Source of the DNA: Hericium rajendrae | Lineage: Eukaryota > Basidiomycota > Agaricomycetes > Russulales > Hericiaceae | NCBI GenBank assembly: GCA_033439255.1 | Contig: CM065881.1 | Location: forward strand, 2,666,001 to 2,730,000 | DNA length: 64,000 nt | Reading direction: 5' to 3' | In this document: one piece after another, positions 60,251 through 64,000 of the stretch | How the letters are laid out: every line of letters begins with the position of its first letter | How positions within the stretch are numbered: the stretch's first letter is position 1 | Program-made: the position numbers and the translations under genes | The notes under the pieces: generated by a model | Database searches by the model: none | Told to the model about the DNA's origin: nothing | Seen by the model: the letters and a program-made list of their open reading frames with translations, nothing else

Positions 60251-61033
60251 ATGGCGAACCCTCGGAAGTGTCAACGGACGCCTGACGATCTTGTGGATCC
60301 TTTGGACGGTCCCACTGAACTCAGACGTGACGAAGAGTTCTGGTTCAACAATGGAAGTATCGTACTCACCACCGGGACAGCTGCATTCCGCATCCACAGT
60401 GGTGTCTTGGCACTTCGTTCTCAGGTTTTTCGCAACATGCTTGTTGTGGGGCAGTGCATTGCGGAGGGACAGGAATTGATGGATGGTTGCCTGGTTGTGC
60501 ATCTTTCCGATGAAGCTGAGGAGCTGTACGAGCTGTTGAAGGTGATCTACGATAACGATTCAATTTTCGTTCTTAACTTTGGCTGAATAGGGTTCCGGAG
60601 AGGGACAGATATAGAGTTTCCTTTGATCCTCCGACTCCTCCGACTCGCTCGAAAATACGACGTTAAATTCATCCGCAAGGAACTAGTGGCACATCTGCGC
60701 ATGCTCTTCCCTTCGACTCATGGATGCATCGACGAGCTGATGGCCATTCAAGCTGGAGTGATGTACGACATCCCAGAGATACTACCTGCTGCGTATTACA
60801 TGTGCTGCCAACAGCCAGTGGTCACCTTGCTTAAGGGTGACATCTTCAATGGCCCAATGACCAAACGGATTCCTACCGATCAATTGGACAAGATCCTCAT
60901 CGGCCGAGAATGCCTTCTGCATCACAAAAGCAAGTATGTCCAGTCCTGCAGAAGTAAACGGACGAAAGCCAGCTTGGGAGAAATTGCCAAGTTGTTTTGG
61001 ATTGCAAGAGTGGTCGGAAGTAGACAAGCGTAA
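60251..61033 (+). CDS. BTB/POZ domain protein with in-frame stop
   Basis: The start ATG at 60251 leads into a BTB domain of the type expanded in Agaricomycetes: DEEFWFNNGSIVLTTGTAAF, RIHSGVLALRSQVFRNML, EELYELLKVIYDN. The same frame then meets a TGA at 60584-60586 and continues with IEFPLILRLLRLARKYDVKF and IRKELVAHLRMLFPS to a stop at 61031-61033. A proper intron that removes the TGA is not evident: the only GT...AG pair there is 22 bases. So the gene is either a pseudogene, carries a base error, or uses a tiny non-standard intron. Such BTB proteins may bind Cul3 or act in transcription; the function here is unknown. Confidence 0.65.
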
Positions 61034-61535
61034 CAAAGTTAGTACTTGATCAATCGAATGCATGTTCAGTTATGGATTATATACATGCATAGAGGTGGGA
61101 TGCGAGAGGATAACGAACGATGAGTGACTAACTCTGCAAAGACGCGCTGTAAACGATACATTTGGGTCAACCATCCATATGAGCCACCACGTTCTGCGCG
61201 GCATTGACGTTTATCACTCACCTTCGAGCTTCATCGACCAAAATGTTTCTCATATTGCTCGTTTTCCATCCACCAGAGAGTCTCGGAGAAAGACGCGAAC
61301 AATTTCAACTTGAAGGATGCATCTAGAGTCACGTGCCCGTGTTTGGACACAAGATCGCCTTCCTTTTTTGGCCAGCATAGCAGACTTCAAAGTTGCAGGA
61401 CTTCCGCCGTCCACACGCACCCATTTGCATTTCATCGCCTCCTCCTGCCGTCGCCCCCTTTTCCTCACATTTGCCTCCAGTACCTACTCATTGGACCATC
61501 GCCGTGGTCATCTGTCTTCGCCTGCCTTTGCAACA
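61034..61535. other. intergenic
   Basis: 500 bases between the BTB gene and the Sds3-like gene, both plus strand. Pyrimidine-rich toward the right end (about 61430-61530), as expected for a promoter and leader. No gene seen. Confidence 0.45.
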
Positions 61536-62720
61536 ATGCCTCCTCAGCCTGGGATGTTTGCTCTCCCCTACGCCTCCACACACAAGGCCCGTGCAACCAA
61601 CAACGTCGACCTTCACACAAGTGACATCGCTATGAGCTACCACCATGCATCAATATCTGCCTCGCAGCACCCACCGTCCTCCATGATCGCTGGCCCGAGT
61701 TCGCGAGCTCATGGTAGGTCCCCGCTTTCTCGATGTGGAGTGCTGCTCTCTAATGCCTTTGGCTTTTCAGGTGCCAGTCTCGACGAAGTAAAGAAGGAGA
61801 AACGCAGGAAGGAGATTGCCGGGAGATTGGGCAAGGAGATGAGCGACAGACGTGATGAGTGAGTCTAGCCTTTGTGAGCGTGGTCGAAACGAGCACCCCG
61901 TTTAACTTTTCTTCAGCGCGCGCCACTACGCCGAATCGATAGCTACTCTCCACAACATGTCCATGCAGCTCGCGGCACGGCCAGAGATTCAACCTGCTTA
62001 TACCCTCCGTCTCTATCCATTGTCACTAGAGCGGTCGGCTCTTCTGGCACAACTGGCCGTGGAAGAGAAGAATTCGCTCGAGAGCATCGAAGCGGCATAT
62101 GACCTCGAGAGGGAACGAGTTGAAGATGAATGGAAGCGAGGACGGGATCGAATACGTGAGCGCCTTTTGGAAGGCATCGAAGAGCGCAGGCGGAAAGCGA
62201 GAGAAGAGAAGGACGGGGAGGGCACCGTCGGTACGATCAGCTTCGCTCCTCACCTTGATTCATCTGTCCCAACTGACTCGCTACTCTAGACGCGTCTCTT
62301 GACTCGCAATCACGCCCCCACATAACACGCAAGCTGCGCAATAAGTTAGGAACCTCGCCACCCCCAACGCCACTGTCAACGCAGATCAACGGCATAGGCC
62401 CCGCAAGCAGCGGGCCCATCATCTCCGGCCCTATCACAAATCCACACTCACTCTCCGTCGACGAGCTACCCTCTCCCTTCCCTCTCCCTCTGACTGCAGC
62501 ATCGCTGCCAAGCGCATCCTCGGGTGGTGGTGGTGGTGGAAATGGTCGGCGTCGCGCCAAAGGCGGTGGTTTCCAAGTGCAGGCCGTCGGTGGACTCGGA
62601 AAGAGCTTCAGCGGTCTGACGAGCTGTAAAGAAAGTGAGATTGAGAGCGATCTGGGAGATATCAGAAGAGGCAATAAGCGACGGCGAGTTGCAGCCGGGG
62701 CTATGGCAGGGAAGGCATGA
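61536..62720 (+). CDS. Sds3-like subunit of Rpd3 histone deacetylase complex
   Basis: Exons 61536-61713, 61771-61858, 61917-62230 and 62290-62720 give 336 residues in frame. The Sds3 domain runs from KKEKRRKEIAGRLGKEMSDR through HYAESIATLHNMSMQLAARP, LAVEEKNSLESIEAAYDLER and DRIRERLLEGIEERRRKARE, a long coiled coil. The C-terminal part has a Pro-rich linker, a run of six Gly and a basic KRRRVAAG end. In yeast, Sds3 holds the large Rpd3 deacetylase complex together and is needed for its activity in gene silencing. Intact and unremarkable. Confidence 0.88.
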
Positions 62721-63120
62721 TGCCGGCGCTCAGGTTTCCCTTGCTTGTATTGTTTCTTCTTGGTCCCCTACTGGTCTCCTCGATCCTGTATTGCTGATGT
62801 TTATCTCTCTCCTACCTCTTTGTCTTTATTAAGATCGCATTATTATACACCGCTATATTATTCACCGCCCATCTGTTGAGCCTGTCGAGACTGGACAATG
62901 CAAGGACAATTTGTCGAGAGAGATGAATTTTCCCGGTCCAAGATACTCACGTGAGGTGTACGTCATCGGTCTTTGGGTCCTTCGCGGTCCCTCGTGGACC
63001 ATCCAACAGCTTCCAACGCGCGTTTGCTCGTGAACGCGACATGCTCGAATGCTTTCAAGGCTTACTCGATCTGTCTCCTCTCGAATCTCGAATCCTTCCA
63101 GGTCGTTTTTTAGGCGTAGT
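62721..63120. other. intergenic
   Basis: 400 bases between two plus-strand genes: 3' flank of the Sds3-like gene (AT-rich at 62820-62870) and promoter of the HD-domain gene. No gene seen. Confidence 0.45.
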
Positions 63121-64000
63121 ATGGAGCAATCAGACTCGTCGGTCAAGCCTTTCAAGCGCACATATCCCCCGCTGTATCAACCCACAGGAGAGCCATCGAT
63201 TGATAGATTGGCTTTCTTCCATATCCTCGAAAGATTGAAGGCATGATTAGCAGCGTCCCATGATCTGATGAAACTAAGAATCATTTCACCCACTCAGACT
63301 CAAAAGCGGACGGGATGGGTCAATAACGACGTTAGCTCGATCTCTGCACCTTCATGCCGGGTTTCTTACGCGCCGCACCGATGTTTTCAGATACCCAATC
63401 CAGAGAGGTGGCTATATGCCCAGCATGCGCTGTGATTGAAGCGGTACGCTTATATGCGCCCAGCATCTCGGACCATATGTACAGGATGGCAGTCCTGGCC
63501 ATGTGCAGCTCAGATACGCGTCTCGACATCGCGAAGTAAGTGATGCCATCCGTAATACAGACCTTTCCTGCGACCAAACGTGTTGTTGCAGGTGTGTGAT
63601 GATAGCCATTGTTCACGATCTGGCAGAAGCTCAAGGTAGTGTTGTCGTTTCATGCCCGCACCGCGGATGAAGGTGCATGTATGCGCCCTGTCTGATTCGC
63701 ATTTGCTCAGTCGGCGACATCGCCCCACGAGAACGCATACCGAAAGCGGAAAAGCACCGGTTAGAAGCTGTTAGTATTCTATCTGAAACTTCAAGTGTGT
63801 GGTCTCGTGTTAAACTTCGCTTCGCGTTCGCAGGAAGCGATGCAGAATTTTGTGCACGGGATGTTGCACAACAGTCCAGCTGCTCAAAGGATCGAGGCAT
63901 TGTGGAAGGTGCGTCCGGACTGTCTTATTATTTTTTGTTCAGAAGGATTCACGTTGGTGTTCAGGAATACGAGGATCAATCATCCGACGAAGCTCGGTTT
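63121..64000 (+). CDS. HD-domain 5'-deoxynucleotidase (HDDC2/YGL101W family), partial
   Basis: Exons 63121-63240, 63298-63330, 63391-63407, 63464-63535, 63592-63635, 63711-63769, 63834-63908 and 63965 on; the gene runs off the window. FFHILERLKTQKRTGWVNND, DHMYRMAVLAMC, MIAIVHDLAEAQVGDIAPRE and IEALWKEYED match the HD-domain family of 5'-deoxyribonucleotidases; the His of FHIL, the His/Asp of SDHMY and VHDLAE, and the Asp of VGD would bind metal. It likely dephosphorylates deoxynucleoside monophosphates. The first intron begins with GC (AAG|GCATGA), a non-standard donor; all others are GT-AG. Start at 63121 gives a 28-residue N-terminus before the conserved domain. Confidence 0.87.

Overview
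This window is eukaryotic and fungal. Nearly every gene is cut by short introns, mostly 48-70 bases with GT(A/G)NGT donors, CTNA(A/C)-type branch sites and (C/T)AG acceptors. Gene content (polyporopepsin-like aspartic peptidases, an F-box/BTB repertoire, a URBS1/SRE-type double GATA factor, Opi1, ESCRT-0 Hse1) points to a basidiomycete, most likely an Agaricomycete related to polypores. No rRNA, tRNA, CRISPR array or recognisable transposon was seen.

Layout. 0.5-1.7 kb: conserved protein with a retropepsin-like fold lacking the catalytic Asp (-). 2.3-10.4 kb: accessory block with two tandem A1 aspartic peptidases (+), the first decayed, an F-box-like gene (-) and a third, intact, secreted pepsin (-). 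11.5-17.6 kb: two regulators on the minus strand, an Opi1-type repressor and a two-finger GATA iron-type repressor. 17.6-20.9 kb: a long gene-poor stretch rich in GATA sites. 20.9-22.1 kb: F-box relic. 22.3-30 kb: MMS2 (-) and HSE1 (+) head to head, then an Ist2/TMEM16-like gene (-). 30-36.9 kb: a large Ser-rich protein, a membrane-anchored Lys-rich protein and mitochondrial ARG7/ArgJ. 37.3-44.7 kb: eL33, a Tudor-like small protein, an Rrn10-like protein, Bud20 and Apn2. 45-51.3 kb: kinesin-14 (-) and mitoribosomal mS29 (+) head to head, a DUF952 protein and an ABM-like protein. 51.7-58.9 kb: acetyl-CoA carboxylase (-). 60-64 kb: a BTB protein, an Sds3-like Rpd3-complex subunit and an HD-domain nucleotidase cut by the window end.

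Most of 22-64 kb is core housekeeping: DNA repair (Mms2, Apn2), ribosomes (eL33, mS29, Bud20, Rrn10-like), lipid synthesis (ACC1, with Opi1 as a classical regulator of lipid genes), arginine synthesis and trafficking. The fast-changing part is the peptidase block.

Data caveat: about eighteen one-base indels interrupt otherwise well-conserved host genes, mostly in homopolymer runs. They look more like base-calling errors than gene death, so frameshifts in the less conserved peptidase genes must be read with care. I see no convincing unknown multi-gene system. The best leads are the peptidase tandem pair, the catalytically dead retropepsin-like protein and the GATA-site cluster.
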